A DNA stretch of 64,000 bases from Mucilaginibacter terrenus (GTDB lineage Bacteria > Bacteroidota > Bacteroidia > Sphingobacteriales > Sphingobacteriaceae), in NCBI RefSeq assembly GCF_003432065.1, contig NZ_QWDE01000001.1, positions 868,001 through 932,000 on the forward strand. Direction: 5' to 3'. The notes below the pieces were generated by a model, which made no database searches, was not told where the DNA came from, and saw only the letters and a list, made by a program, of their open reading frames with translations. The first letter of the stretch is position 1; every line of letters starts with the position of its first letter. A program made the position numbers and the translations under genes. Of this stretch, positions 9,781-18,834 are shown one piece after another.

Positions 9781-10404
9781 ATGAACTTAAGGAGACAGAT
9801 TTTAGAGGGTGAAGGCGTATCGCTCGATTTCAAGAAGACCATTACCAGTTGCGAGAAGATTGCCAAAACAATGGTGTCTTTTGCTAACAATGTTGGTGGG
9901 CGGCTGCTTATAGGTGTGCTGGATGATGGTACTATTAAGGGAGTGAAATCTGAAGATGAAGAACGTTACATGATTACCCGTGCCGCAACTTTCTTTTGCC
10001 GCCCCGCACTGGATCCTATATTTGAGGAGATCTACTACGATGATAAATTGGTTTTGGTTGTAGATATACCTAAAAGCAGCGAAAAACCGCATTACTCGCT
10101 GGCTGAAGATGGCAAGTGGTGGGTTTACATACGGGTTGAAGATAAAAGCGTATTAGCGAGCAAAATAGTAGTTGAAGTATTAAGACAGTCATCCAGCAAT
10201 AAAGGTGTACTTATTGAATATTCGTCAAAAGAAAAAGCCTTATTGGAACATCTTGATAAATCAGAGCGGATAAACATTAAGCAGTTTTGTGAGATGCTGA
10301 ACATTGGCCGTCGCAGGGCCCAACGTATCCTCGTGAACCTGGTGCTAAGTGGCGTAATCAGGGTGCATACAACAGAAAAAGAAGAATTCTACACAGCCAG
10401 TTAG
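9781..10404 (+). CDS. AlbA_2/Schlafen-like DNA-binding protein with winged helix
   Basis: The 207-aa protein has an N-terminal AlbA_2 (divergent AAA-4/Schlafen-like) domain: EGVSLDFKKTI, MVSFANNVGGRLLIGVLDDG and the WVYIRVEDKS strand. A C-terminal winged-helix segment (NIKQFCEMLNIGRRRAQRIL) follows. Such proteins are usually predicted transcription or nucleic-acid regulators. It starts 12 bases after the GNAT stop, so it probably belongs to that small operon. The targets are unknown. Confidence 0.8.
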   Translation: MNLRRQILEGEGVSLDFKKTITSCEKIAKTMVSFANNVGGRLLIGVLDDGTIKGVKSEDEERYMITRAATFFCRPALDPIFEEIYYDDKLVLVVDIPKSSEKPHYSLAEDGKWWVYIRVEDKSVLASKIVVEVLRQSSSNKGVLIEYSSKEKALLEHLDKSERINIKQFCEMLNIGRRRAQRILVNLVLSGVIRVHTTEKEEFYTAS

Positions 10405-10491
10405 CCCGCCAGGTACTACTACGGGTACTTATCTTGTGCCAAGTTCGAACGCTGTTAGCTACTCTTAACGCATCTGCGTCGATATAATCGT

Positions 10492-10499
10492 TACTTTTG
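10492..10499 (+). promoter_or_regulatory. -7 element of the MATE gene promoter
   Basis: TACTTTTG matches TAnnTTTG exactly and is followed by C. The start of transcription would be about 10506, giving a very short leader before the ATG at 10513. No clear -33 TTG is seen. Confidence 0.5.
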
Positions 10500-10512
10500 C
10501 ACCCCGAAAGTA

Positions 10513-11907
10513 ATGAGAGCTTTTTACAATAAATATAAACCCTATTACCAGGACAGCCTTAAACTGGCTATACCAGTAGTGATATCGCAACTTGGCCATA
10601 CCCTGGTGCAGCTGTCCGACACTATTATCATCGGTCACTTTGCAGGTACTACCTCTTTAGCCGCAGTATCTTTGGTAATTAGCATTTTTATTGTACCGAT
10701 GGTGCTTGGAATAGGTATAAGCTATGGCATAACACCTCTGATTGCACAACATAATGGCCGGCAAAATTATGATGAATGCGGTAGATTATTATCCAACACT
10801 TTGCTGCTTAACGTAATTGCTGGTATTATTTTGTTTTGTTTAGGATATTACGGTGTAATGCTTTTCATTGATAAATTGCATCAAGCGCCTGCGGTTGTTG
10901 CCGAAGCTAAGCCATTCCTCTTTATGCTGTGTTTGTCGCTTATCCCTATGCTTATTTTCAACGGCTTTAAACAATTTGCGGAAGGGCTTGGCTTTACCAA
11001 ACAAGCAATGCAAATAACTATTTGGGGTAATGTGCTTAATATTCTTGTGGGTATTATACTGGTGAAAGGGATGTTCGGCATTCCACCGCAGGGTATTAAA
11101 GGTGTGGGCTATAGCACAATGCTTGATAGGGTGCTGATGGCGATAGTAATGGGATTTTATGTGATGCGCTCTCCCCTGTTCAAAAAATATCTGGAGAATT
11201 TTGCAGTTAGTAATTTTGAATGGGATAGGATTATACAGCTGGTGAAAATTGGTGCTCCGGTAGCTATGCAATACGTATTTGAAGTGAGCGCGTTTGGTGG
11301 GGCTGCTATCATGATCGGCACCATCGGGCTCAAACAGCAGGCTGCTCACCAGGTTGCAATAAGTTTAGCATCCACAACGTACATGATGGCAGCCGGCATA
11401 TCAGCTGCGGCATCTATCAGGTCGGGCAATTATTTTGGCGCAGGTGATCATGCTAAACTTCGATTATCAGCCATATCTAATTATCACATTGTTATAGCAT
11501 TTATGTGCTTTACCGCAGTAATATTCACAGCATTTAATCAATGGCTGCCTTATATTTACACTTCAGATATAACAGTGGTAAGCATTGCAGCACAGTTACT
11601 TATCGTTGCTGCCTTCTTTCAGCTGTTTGATGGCGCACAGGTAGTTGGTCTTGGCATATTGCGGGGCATGGGTGATGTAAACGTGCCCACTATCTTAACC
11701 TTCTTATCTTACTGGGTGATTGGACTTCCAATAGGTTATTTGGTTGGTATACATTTTAACTATGGTGTAATTGGGGTGTGGTTCGGGCTGGTCTGCGGGT
11801 TAATGTCCGCATCTATCATGCTGTTCTTCCGGTTCCAGAAAATGAGTAAGAAGCATGAAGCGGAGCTATCGTTTGATCAGAAAAAAAGCTCCACTGCTAG
11901 CTTGTAG
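10513..11907 (+). CDS. MATE-family multidrug/metabolite exporter
   Basis: A 464-aa inner-membrane protein with about 12 hydrophobic helices in two six-helix halves. Typical MATE blocks are present: IPVVISQLGHTLVQLSDTII near the N-terminus, and the equivalent start of the second half, IGAPVAMQYVFEVSAFGG. The family exports cationic drugs or metabolites using Na+ or H+ gradients. The 3' end overlaps the 3' end of the convergent deacetylase gene by 31 bases. Confidence 0.93.
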   Translation: MRAFYNKYKPYYQDSLKLAIPVVISQLGHTLVQLSDTIIIGHFAGTTSLAAVSLVISIFIVPMVLGIGISYGITPLIAQHNGRQNYDECGRLLSNTLLLNVIAGIILFCLGYYGVMLFIDKLHQAPAVVAEAKPFLFMLCLSLIPMLIFNGFKQFAEGLGFTKQAMQITIWGNVLNILVGIILVKGMFGIPPQGIKGVGYSTMLDRVLMAIVMGFYVMRSPLFKKYLENFAVSNFEWDRIIQLVKIGAPVAMQYVFEVSAFGGAAIMIGTIGLKQQAAHQVAISLASTTYMMAAGISAAASIRSGNYFGAGDHAKLRLSAISNYHIVIAFMCFTAVIFTAFNQWLPYIYTSDITVVSIAAQLLIVAAFFQLFDGAQVVGLGILRGMGDVNVPTILTFLSYWVIGLPIGYLVGIHFNYGVIGVWFGLVCGLMSASIMLFFRFQKMSKKHEAELSFDQKKSSTASL

Positions 11908-12779
11908 GTGTTGCAATGTGCTTCAACAATGTCTTTAATATCCGGAGAGTAGCCTCCACCCATGCTTACTTGTACAGGTATATTGTTAAGCTTACATTGC
12001 TCTAATACAAAGCGGTCGCGTGCTTTACAACCCTCCCGGCTTAACGACAGCTTGCCTAACTTATCTGATGCCAGCACATCTACCCCTGCCAAATAAAAAA
12101 TAAGTTCCGGCTTCCGGTTCTTAATAAGTTCTGGCAAGGTATTTCTTAGTAGCTTAAGATATTTCTCGTCGCCAACACCATCGTCTAGCGGGATATCAAA
12201 ATCGGAACGTTCTTTTCTGAAAGGAAAGTTCTTGTCGCCGTGCATAGAGAAAGTAAATACCCTCGGTTCATGCTCAAAGATTTGAGCTGTACCATTCCCC
12301 TGGTGAACATCCAGATCAATAATTAATATAGAGGAGCATAACCGCTTACTCAATAGGTAATTGGCAGCAATGGCCTGATCATTTAACAGGCAAAATCCTT
12401 CTCCCCAGTTACTGCCTGCATGATGCGTACCACCGGCAACATTGAACGCCACTCCATATTTCATGGCATAGCCGCAACCATCGATGGTACCCTTAGCGAT
12501 GCGTATTTCCCTTTCTATGAGCTTTGCCGAGAGCGGAAAACCTGTTCTTCGTTGCTCTTTTGCCGGCAGCGTGAGATCACGAAGCTGATGCCAGTAATCC
12601 CGATCATGTGTCAGGAGAATTGTCTCCTCATCCAATGGCTCGGGCGAAAAAAGATTCTCCTCAGTTATCACTCCTTCATGCAGTAATTGAGCCGGTATCA
12701 GCTCGTATTTAAGCATGGGAAACCTATGCCCCGGTGGCAGCGGGTGCGCGTAGATAGGATCGTAAGCTATTTTAAGCAT
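11877..12779 (-). CDS. Histone-deacetylase-like amidohydrolase
   Basis: About 300 residues starting at MLKIAYD (12779); an in-frame ATG 48 bases upstream falls inside the bestrophin gene and is less likely. The HDAC fold motifs are all present: GGTHHAGSNWGEGFC (catalytic His pair), IDLDVHQGNGT (zinc Asp/His) and AGVDVLASDKLG (zinc Asp). Bacterial relatives act on acetylated small amines or proteins. The active-site Tyr/Gly loop appears as SMGGGYSPD. It starts 3 bases after the bestrophin stop, so the two are probably cotranscribed with kynU. Confidence 0.9.
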   Translation of the reverse strand: MLKIAYDPIYAHPLPPGHRFPMLKYELIPAQLLHEGVITEENLFSPEPLDEETILLTHDRDYWHQLRDLTLPAKEQRRTGFPLSAKLIEREIRIAKGTIDGCGYAMKYGVAFNVAGGTHHAGSNWGEGFCLLNDQAIAANYLLSKRLCSSILIIDLDVHQGNGTAQIFEHEPRVFTFSMHGDKNFPFRKERSDFDIPLDDGVGDEKYLKLLRNTLPELIKNRKPELIFYLAGVDVLASDKLGKLSLSREGCKARDRFVLEQCKLNNIPVQVSMGGGYSPDIKDIVEAHCNTYKLAVELFF

Positions 12780-12781
12780 GG

Positions 12782-13639
12782 TTATGCGCCTAGTAGTTCT
12801 CCCACGTGCTTTTGGATACCTTCGCAAATACTATCAAGAGGCAGGTCGTTTTCATCAAAACCAAAAGGATCTTCAATTTCTTCAGCAATCAACTCAATAC
12901 TTGCAAATACATACAAAATAACGGCGATCACGGGCATGATAAAGTACTTGAGATCGAAACACCATGTGAAAGGCAAAGTCATGATATAGATAAAGATGAA
13001 CTTCTTGATAAAAACACTATAGGAATATGGTATAGGCGTTTTCTTAATACGCTCACAAGCACCGCAGATGTCAGTGAACGACGTGATTTCGGCGGTAATG
13101 CTTACCAGTTGCTCCGGGTTTATCACTCCCGCTTTATTCAACTGATACACACGCCCGATAATTGCCGACGCTACCTGGTTTGGTACATGCTTGGTGGGCT
13201 CCAACGATATCGTCTGCGTGCTTTCATCGCGGTAAAGGTCGCGAAGATGGTCGCGTAGTTTGCGGGCATAAAGGGGAATGATGTGATTGAAATATGATGC
13301 ATCTTGATTATCAACAAGATGTTTTAACTTGATAGCAAGGTTGCGGCTGTTATTCACCAGGCTACCCCAAAGTTTGCGGCCCTCCCACCATCTGTCATAA
13401 GCAGAATTAATACGGAAGGCCAACAGTAAGGAGAACACGAATCCAATGGTTTGATGCACATAAATTATCTTACGAATAAGACTGGTCTCCGGTACCTGCC
13501 ATACATCCAACATGACAAATGTAACCAGTCCGGCATACAAGCTAACCGTTAACATCAGTGGCAGAAGCTCGCGTAGCGTATCGGCTTTGTTAAACTTGAA
13601 TATGAGCGCGAACCATTCCCGCGGGTTATAAGATACCAT
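12782..13639 (-). CDS. Bestrophin-family anion channel
   Basis: A 285-aa membrane protein of the bacterial bestrophin (YneE/UPF0187) family. Features include the N-terminal NPREWFALIF, RINSAYDRWWEGRKLWGSLV after the second helix, and the C-terminal IEDPFGFDENDLPLD acidic patch characteristic of bestrophins. It likely forms a pentameric channel in the inner membrane. It lies between kynU (5 bases upstream) and the deacetylase gene, all leftward. Confidence 0.92.
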   Translation of the reverse strand: MVSYNPREWFALIFKFNKADTLRELLPLMLTVSLYAGLVTFVMLDVWQVPETSLIRKIIYVHQTIGFVFSLLLAFRINSAYDRWWEGRKLWGSLVNNSRNLAIKLKHLVDNQDASYFNHIIPLYARKLRDHLRDLYRDESTQTISLEPTKHVPNQVASAIIGRVYQLNKAGVINPEQLVSITAEITSFTDICGACERIKKTPIPYSYSVFIKKFIFIYIMTLPFTWCFDLKYFIMPVIAVILYVFASIELIAEEIEDPFGFDENDLPLDSICEGIQKHVGELLGA

Positions 13640-13644
13640 TGTTG

Positions 13645-14934
13645 TTAGTTAAGGTCTGTAAAAGCTTTAAAAAGGTGTTCTGCGGCTGCGTAAACATCTG
13701 TAAAGGTGTTGTACAACGAAACCGGACTCAAACGGATCACATCCGGTTCGCGCCAGTCGCCAATAATGCCGTTATCTGCTAAATAGTTGAAGGTAGCTTT
13801 AGCATTGCTTTTGCAAACCACCGAAAGCTGACACCCACGTTCAAACTTATTATTGGGTGTAATAATGCTATACTGCTCATTCCCTATCTTGGTATTAACA
13901 TCTGCAATTAAATACTCCAAATAGCCTGTTAGAAGCTCACTTTTAGCGCGAAGTCTGTTTAGATCTGCACGGGCAAATATATCCAGCGAAGCCTTGTGTA
14001 ACGCTAACAACGGAATAGGTGCCGTGCTCACGTTCCATCCTTCTGCACCAACTTCGGGCTCAAAGCCGGGTGCCATCAAAAATTGCTTATCACGACGGTA
14101 ACCCCACCATCCTGCAAAACGGTTAAGTGATGTATCGTTAAAATGCCGTTCATGTACAAAGGCTCCGCTTATCCCTCCAGGACCCGAATTCATGTATTTG
14201 TAAGAACACCAGCAGGCAAAATCAGCGTTCCAGTTATGCAGCTTTACAGGCACGTTGCCTGCTGCGTGCGCCAGGTCAAAACCAACGTAAGCGCCGACGG
14301 CATGTCCCGCCTTTGCAATAGCTTCCAGGTCGAATAACTGCCCGGTGTAGTAGTTAATCCCACTGAACAACACCAATGCAAGTGAATCAGCATGTTCATC
14401 TATTTTTTGGATTATGTCTTCGGTGCGCAGCGTAAGTTCTCCTGGCCTCGGCGCTACTTCAATTATAGCCTCTTTGGGATCAAACCCATGATACCTGGCC
14501 TGGCTTTCAACCGCGTACTGATCAGACGGGAAAGCTCCGGCTTCCATGATGATCTTATACCTTTTACCGGTTGGTTTGTAGAAACTTACCATTAGCAGGT
14601 GAAGGTTCACCGTAAGCGAATTCATGATGGTTATCTCACTTTCCTGCGCGCCAAGTATATCTGCCAGGGGCTTCAATAGCGGCTTATGGTAGCTCAGCCA
14701 TGGATCGTTGCCCATGAACCAGCCCTCTACCGCGTTTTGCTGCCAGGAGTTAAGTTGTTCCTGCACGTAAGCTACTGCAGACCGCGGCTGCAAACCCAGC
14801 GAATTACCGCATAGATAAATGGCGTCCTCACCCTTGTGTTGAGGGATCAGGAACTCATTACGGAAATCTTTAAGCTCATCCTGAGCATCTAGCTCCCGCG
14901 CAAAGTCTATATTGTTCTGGTACATCATCGGCAA
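13645..14934 (-). CDS. kynU: Kynureninase
   Basis: A 429-aa PLP enzyme that cleaves L-kynurenine to anthranilate and alanine in tryptophan degradation. Diagnostic blocks are IYLCGNSLGLQPRS, the PLP-site VGFDLAHAAGN and the internal-aldimine segment ACWCSYKYMNSGPGG, with the Lys after Ser-Tyr. VVCKSNAKATFNYLADNGI and WREPDVIRLSPVSLYNTF near the end are also family-typical. Starts 14934, 14928 and 14925 are all possible. No other kynurenine-pathway gene is in the window. Confidence 0.95.
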   Translation of the reverse strand: MPMMYQNNIDFARELDAQDELKDFRNEFLIPQHKGEDAIYLCGNSLGLQPRSAVAYVQEQLNSWQQNAVEGWFMGNDPWLSYHKPLLKPLADILGAQESEITIMNSLTVNLHLLMVSFYKPTGKRYKIIMEAGAFPSDQYAVESQARYHGFDPKEAIIEVAPRPGELTLRTEDIIQKIDEHADSLALVLFSGINYYTGQLFDLEAIAKAGHAVGAYVGFDLAHAAGNVPVKLHNWNADFACWCSYKYMNSGPGGISGAFVHERHFNDTSLNRFAGWWGYRRDKQFLMAPGFEPEVGAEGWNVSTAPIPLLALHKASLDIFARADLNRLRAKSELLTGYLEYLIADVNTKIGNEQYSIITPNNKFERGCQLSVVCKSNAKATFNYLADNGIIGDWREPDVIRLSPVSLYNTFTDVYAAAEHLFKAFTDLN

Positions 14935-15006
14935 CTAATTTCACCATTTACAGGCAGAAACCGCAAAATTAATATCAACATGGTTCAACCTACATTTAGA
15001 TTCATC

Positions 15007-15051
15007 GGTGTCCCTGGTGTCCCGCTTTCAGAGCGGGACACCAGGGACACC
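15007..15051. repeat. Perfect 20-bp inverted repeat built of GGGACACC units
   Basis: Arms 15007-15026 and 15032-15051 are perfectly complementary with a 5-base loop. Each arm contains two copies of the GGTGTCCC/GGGACACC word. No T-tract follows, so it is not a standard terminator. It lies in the 382-base gap between kynU and the stress-protein gene. Confidence 0.85.
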
Positions 15052-15095
15052 CAAAATACTTAACAAATTAGCTTACAGTAAGTTGAATAACGAAG

Positions 15096-15227
15096 GCGGG
15101 ACACTCAGGGACAGTACAAAAGATTTAACAAGTTACACTTAGTTTCCTGTTAGATAATACGTTATGGAAATTTTGCTATTTTTTATTAAGCGCTTGGGAC
15201 ACCTATAAAAGATAGCAGCGGGACACC
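15096..15227. repeat. Further GGGACAC copies in the kynU upstream gap
   Basis: GCGGGACAC at 15096, AGGGACA at 15107, TGGGACACC at 15195 and GCGGGACACC at 15218 repeat the word of the neighbouring 20-bp hairpin in the same orientation as its right arm. The gap otherwise holds only a hairpin near 15267-15296. Confidence 0.6.
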
Positions 15228-15316
15228 CCATTAGAGGACTGAAGCACAAGGCGTATTGCTGATGCACAAAAAAAGCCGTCCTCAAAAAGTACGGCCTTAA
15301 AGAATATTAATGTTTG

Positions 15317-15814
15317 CTACAGATCTATCTTGCCGTGGTTTCCTTCGTCATACCTTTTGCCGGTTACTGCCGCCTTAAGCATGTTGAACAATACCACCAT
15401 GCTGCTACTGCTGCTGTCCCAGTACTCCGCGTCGGTTGGTACAATTTTGATCAGGGCAAGTTTTGGATCATCCAGGCCTTCAGGAAAAAAGGCTTTTATG
15501 AAAGGATTCCAAAGTTCTTTCATTTTGTTTTTGTTTTCCACAATTTCCGCCTCGCCCATAATACTTAAGTAAGTATGGTTCTTAGGGTCCGAATAGGTTA
15601 ACGATACGGTGTTCTCTACGGATATCTCGCTTACTTTAGCAGAAAATTCATTGGTAAAGAACCAAATATTGCCTTCGGCGTCTACATCTGCTGTTCCCAT
15701 CGGGCGGCTGCTAAACCCTTTTTCAGGGTTGTATGTGGTAAGCATAGCAGTCCTGACTTCATTAATTTTGTCCTGAAGGTATTTCAGGCTCTCTGTTTTC
15801 GACCAGTCACTCAT
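15317..15814 (-). CDS. Pyridoxamine-5'-phosphate-oxidase-like general stress protein
   Basis: A 165-aa FMN-binding split-barrel protein. The N-terminal helix LKYLQDKINEVRTAML leads into FSSRPMGTADVDAEGNIWFF, the pattern of the general-stress-protein-26 subgroup of PNPOx-like proteins. YLSIMGEAEIVENKNK and LIKIVPTDAEYWDSS follow, also typical. The subgroup binds flavin; the physiological reaction is unknown. An imperfect hairpin just downstream probably ends the transcript. Confidence 0.88.
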   Translation of the reverse strand: MSDWSKTESLKYLQDKINEVRTAMLTTYNPEKGFSSRPMGTADVDAEGNIWFFTNEFSAKVSEISVENTVSLTYSDPKNHTYLSIMGEAEIVENKNKMKELWNPFIKAFFPEGLDDPKLALIKIVPTDAEYWDSSSSSMVVLFNMLKAAVTGKRYDEGNHGKIDL

Positions 15815-15854
15815 CTGTTTTTCTTTATAGATGAATGTATAACAGCTATGTTGA

Positions 15855-16457
15855 TTATTTGTTCGGTTTGCTTACGTAAATGTTGCCGCGAACGTAAAAT
15901 CTGTAAGGTAGTAAAGCATCATCTCCGGCGTAATCTACCCCTACACGCGGGCCTGCTGCTACCTGCTCGTCAGGAAAAACAAGGCCCCTGTCCTCAATCC
16001 ATATGGTGTCGCCTTGCAAACTGTAAGCATTTATGTTCCTGGATATTCCCAAGCCCTTCGCTACCGAACCGGGGCCTTTGGTAATGTTGGGCTTTACTGT
16101 TTCCATGTTGCGGCGCCGCATTATGGTCTCTAAACCATCTGTAGGCTGTATAGCCCTAATGAGTATGGCATGCGGACGGCCAGCTTCCGAAGTGACTACG
16201 TTAAACATTTCGTGTATGCCATAACAAAGGTAAACGTATGCCACGCCCCCCCGCTCAAACATGGTTTTCGTACGCGGGGTTAGGCGGTTGCCATATGCGT
16301 GTGACGCCTTGTCTATTGCGCCTGCATAAGCTTCTGTTTCAACAATATATCCACCGGTAACTTCACCATCAATACAGGTAAATAAGTACTTGCCAATAAG
16401 GTCGCGGCTTAAGGCAACCACGTCGTCGCTGTTGTAGTATTCTGGAGTTAACTTCAC
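15855..16457 (-). CDS. mpg: DNA-3-methyladenine glycosylase (AAG/MPG type)
   Basis: A 200-aa alkyladenine DNA glycosylase that excises N3-methyladenine, hypoxanthine and related lesions in base-excision repair. Signatures are GGYIVETEAYAGAIDKASHA, with the catalytic Glu, and VAYVYLCYGIHEMFNVVTSE, with the intercalating Tyr region. KGPGSVAKGLGI is the conserved loop. The start overlaps the 3' end of the upstream alpha/beta hydrolase by 4 bases, so the genes are coupled. Confidence 0.95.
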   Translation of the reverse strand: MKLTPEYYNSDDVVALSRDLIGKYLFTCIDGEVTGGYIVETEAYAGAIDKASHAYGNRLTPRTKTMFERGGVAYVYLCYGIHEMFNVVTSEAGRPHAILIRAIQPTDGLETIMRRRNMETVKPNITKGPGSVAKGLGISRNINAYSLQGDTIWIEDRGLVFPDEQVAAGPRVGVDYAGDDALLPYRFYVRGNIYVSKPNK

Positions 16458-17110
16458 GGTAGTTTTAGTATATCTGCCAATAGCTTATTTATCTCAGCTG
16501 CACGGTCGAACACCATAATGTGTGTACCGCCTTTGATCACCGCTGTTGGATCTTTAATGTAGCCGGGCGGAAAAACCTGATCTTTATCGCCAATAATATG
16601 ATAAAGGTTTGGTGGGATAATATTGTTTCGCCATTGCAGCACCGCGTGCATGGCCCACTTCATAAATACCGGCGATGAGTTGCGCAGCATGCTTTTGAAT
16701 AATTCAAGGTCATCCGGCATCATATGACCAAATACCGGGCGTACCATAAAGCCAACCCTCGTCATGAGATTGCCCGGGATGCCCTTGTACACTGGTACGT
16801 TCCTGAACAACTTAAAATACCATGGCGCCTCGCTATCGGTTTTAATGCTCGATATCAGGATTACTTTCTGGAGCTTAACCTTTTTTGCGATCTCTACGGC
16901 AAGTATGCCGCCCAGGGACACTCCGATTACGATAGCGCCATCAGCAATCTTATATGCATCTATAATGCGTTGTGCAAAGCTTATTAGGGTATCCTCCGGA
17001 TATGGCAGCAGCCAATCAGTTGTCATAGCCTCATAACCATCAGGCAAAATGATGTTCTTGTACAGGCGCTTATCTGCACCCAAGCCGGAAATTAGGTAAA
17101 CCTTAGTCAT
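16454..17110 (-). CDS. Alpha/beta hydrolase
   Basis: A 218-aa alpha/beta-hydrolase-fold protein without signal peptide. The nucleophile elbow is GVSLGG near residues 63-68 with Ser65. The likely acid is in HIIGDKDQVFPP and the catalytic His in KGGTHIMVFDRA. The N-terminus YLISGLGADKRLYKNI gives the oxyanion-hole strand. It overlaps the start of mpg by 4 bases and abuts the fRMsr gene, making a compact leftward operon. The substrate is unknown. Confidence 0.88.
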   Translation of the reverse strand: MTKVYLISGLGADKRLYKNIILPDGYEAMTTDWLLPYPEDTLISFAQRIIDAYKIADGAIVIGVSLGGILAVEIAKKVKLQKVILISSIKTDSEAPWYFKLFRNVPVYKGIPGNLMTRVGFMVRPVFGHMMPDDLELFKSMLRNSSPVFMKWAMHAVLQWRNNIIPPNLYHIIGDKDQVFPPGYIKDPTAVIKGGTHIMVFDRAAEINKLLADILKLP

Positions 17111-17586
17111 TAAAACCTAATCAGCTCAACTATTTGGGTAAGGTACTTTTCGTCTACGTGGTCAAACTGGTCGGTTTCGTCAGCATCAACGTCCAGTACG
17201 CCCACAACTTGCCCGTTGCTAAACAGAGGCACAACGATTTCTGATTTTGATAAGGAGCTGCAGGCAATGTGGCCCGGGAAAAGTTCCACATCAGGCACTA
17301 TCAGGGTTTTTTCCTGCTGCCAGGCCGATCCGCATACGCCTTTTCCTTTGGCAATGCGTGTACAGGCTACCGGCCCCTGGAACGGCGCCAGCACCAGTTC
17401 ACCATCTTTAACCAGGTAAAAGCCTACCCAAAACCATTTAAACTGTTCCTTCAACGCGGCACAAACATTAGCCAGGTTGGCCACCAAATCTGGCTCTCCG
17501 GTTAACAGTGCCTCAATTTGTGGGATGAGCGATTCGTATTGTTCGGCCTTAGTTGCCGACTGGATGATGTGTAGGTCTTCTGCCAT
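17110..17586 (-). CDS. msrC: Free methionine-(R)-sulfoxide reductase (GAF domain)
   Basis: About 158 residues from MAEDLH (17586); an upstream in-frame Met would add 14. The single GAF domain is of the fRMsr type: FKWFWVGFYLVKDGELVLAP, VACTRIAKGKGVCGSAW, HIACSSLSKSEIVVPL and VGVLDVDADETDQFD. The three Cys residues in VACTR, GVCGS and HIACSS match the catalytic and resolving positions of fRMsr. It reduces free methionine-R-sulfoxide using thioredoxin. It abuts the alpha/beta hydrolase gene. Confidence 0.92.
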   Translation of the reverse strand: MAEDLHIIQSATKAEQYESLIPQIEALLTGEPDLVANLANVCAALKEQFKWFWVGFYLVKDGELVLAPFQGPVACTRIAKGKGVCGSAWQQEKTLIVPDVELFPGHIACSSLSKSEIVVPLFSNGQVVGVLDVDADETDQFDHVDEKYLTQIVELIRF

Positions 17587-17656
17587 AAAACAAATGTAGA
17601 AAGCGAGGTGTAAAACTAAATAAGCCAAATATCATATTTAATAATTTATTTAGCAG

Positions 17657-18373
17657 TTGATGATCGTTAGCCTCACCATTGTTCGATACAGAAAATCGTT
17701 GGTTCCTTTTGCCTTACTGGCTATGGCCGTACACCGCCTGCCAATGGCACTGCAGCAGGGCTGTACCTTTTGGAAACTGCTTGGCAGCGGTAGAAATGGC
17801 ACGTTTGACCTGCAGCCCGACTGGCAGCAGTGGGGATTGATGGCCGCATGGGACAGCATAGAAGATTATGAGCAGTTTGCTGAAAGCTCTTTCGTTGCCA
17901 AATGGTGGAAGCTACTGGGACGTGAAAGCTGGACTATCTTATGCAGGCCAATGCAGGCCCATGGCAAGTGGGACGGCAAAGAACCCTTTGGAAAACCGGA
18001 TAACAAGATTACAACTGGTGCAATAGCGGTACTCACCCGGGCAACCATTAAAATGAGTCGATTGAAAAACTTTTGGTCGCACGTGGATGAAGTAGCCAAC
18101 CTAATGACTACAGCTCCCGGGTACATTACCTCCATTGGCGTTGGCGAAGCACCGGTTTACCGGCAAGCTACCTTTTCTATATGGGAGAGTTTTGACCAGA
18201 TGAAAGCCTTTGCTTATGGCAGCAAGCAACATGCAGAGGTGATAAAGAAAACCCGTAGTGAGGGTTGGTACAGCGAGGAGCTTTTTGCCAGGTTCCAGAT
18301 CATTAGCAGTACAGGCACTATTAACGGACAAGACCCATTGCAGGGGCTTCTTACCACAACTAAAAACACATGA
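17657..18373 (+). CDS. Spheroidene-monooxygenase-like (CrtA/DUF3291-like) protein
   Basis: A 238-aa protein resembling the CrtA/DUF3291 group: two ferredoxin-like alpha/beta halves with FWKLLGSGRNGTFDLQPDWQ, LMAAWDSIEDYEQFAESS and ATFSIWESFDQMKAFAYGSK. The homologs include spheroidene monooxygenase of phototrophs. No carotenoid gene lies nearby, so a carotenoid role is unproven. Met1 and Met2 are adjacent start candidates. The next small gene overlaps its stop by 4 bases. Confidence 0.75.
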   Translation: MMIVSLTIVRYRKSLVPFALLAMAVHRLPMALQQGCTFWKLLGSGRNGTFDLQPDWQQWGLMAAWDSIEDYEQFAESSFVAKWWKLLGRESWTILCRPMQAHGKWDGKEPFGKPDNKITTGAIAVLTRATIKMSRLKNFWSHVDEVANLMTTAPGYITSIGVGEAPVYRQATFSIWESFDQMKAFAYGSKQHAEVIKKTRSEGWYSEELFARFQIISSTGTINGQDPLQGLLTTTKNT

Positions 18374-18618
18374 GAATAATTGCAGAACTCCCGCACCCGG
18401 ATTTTAAAATATCAATATTGAGCATGAACCAAAAGTTCATTGTCAAGATAGAAAAAGGCTCTCTTGAGCAAACTTTCAAAATACCTGAAATGGATTTAAC
18501 CGATGGTGTAAACAGTGTTTTTGAGTTACTGGATGAAGCTTTTCTAAAGACTGTTGCCGACCGTTTTGCTGATATGCTGAAAGACTACAAAGAAGCATAT
18601 TATAGATATAATTACTAA
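18370..18618 (+). CDS. Conserved small protein of unknown function
   Basis: An 82-aa protein starting at ATGA, overlapping the stop of the CrtA-like gene, so translation is probably coupled. It is predicted as alpha/beta: strands (MRIIAELPHPDFKISILSM, KFIVKIEKGSLEQTFKIPE) then two helices ending in KDYKEAYYRYNY. No motif is recognised. The 216-base gap to the next gene is AT-rich and shows no clear hairpin. Confidence 0.7.
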   Translation: MRIIAELPHPDFKISILSMNQKFIVKIEKGSLEQTFKIPEMDLTDGVNSVFELLDEAFLKTVADRFADMLKDYKEAYYRYNY

Positions 18619-18834
18619 CGCTAACTTTTGTAAGTAGCTAGCAAATAGATGTTTCAGATTTACTAAACAAATAAACAGAATTTAATTTGGCAATTAGTAC
18701 TTATTTCTGCTTCAAAAGTAGAGCCTAATTAACATTCAAGTTTACCAAATAAGATATTAAAACCTGATTTATAGTTATTTATACAATACTAAATAATTAA
18801 ATTTGGTGAGTATATATGCCAAATTAATGCGAAG

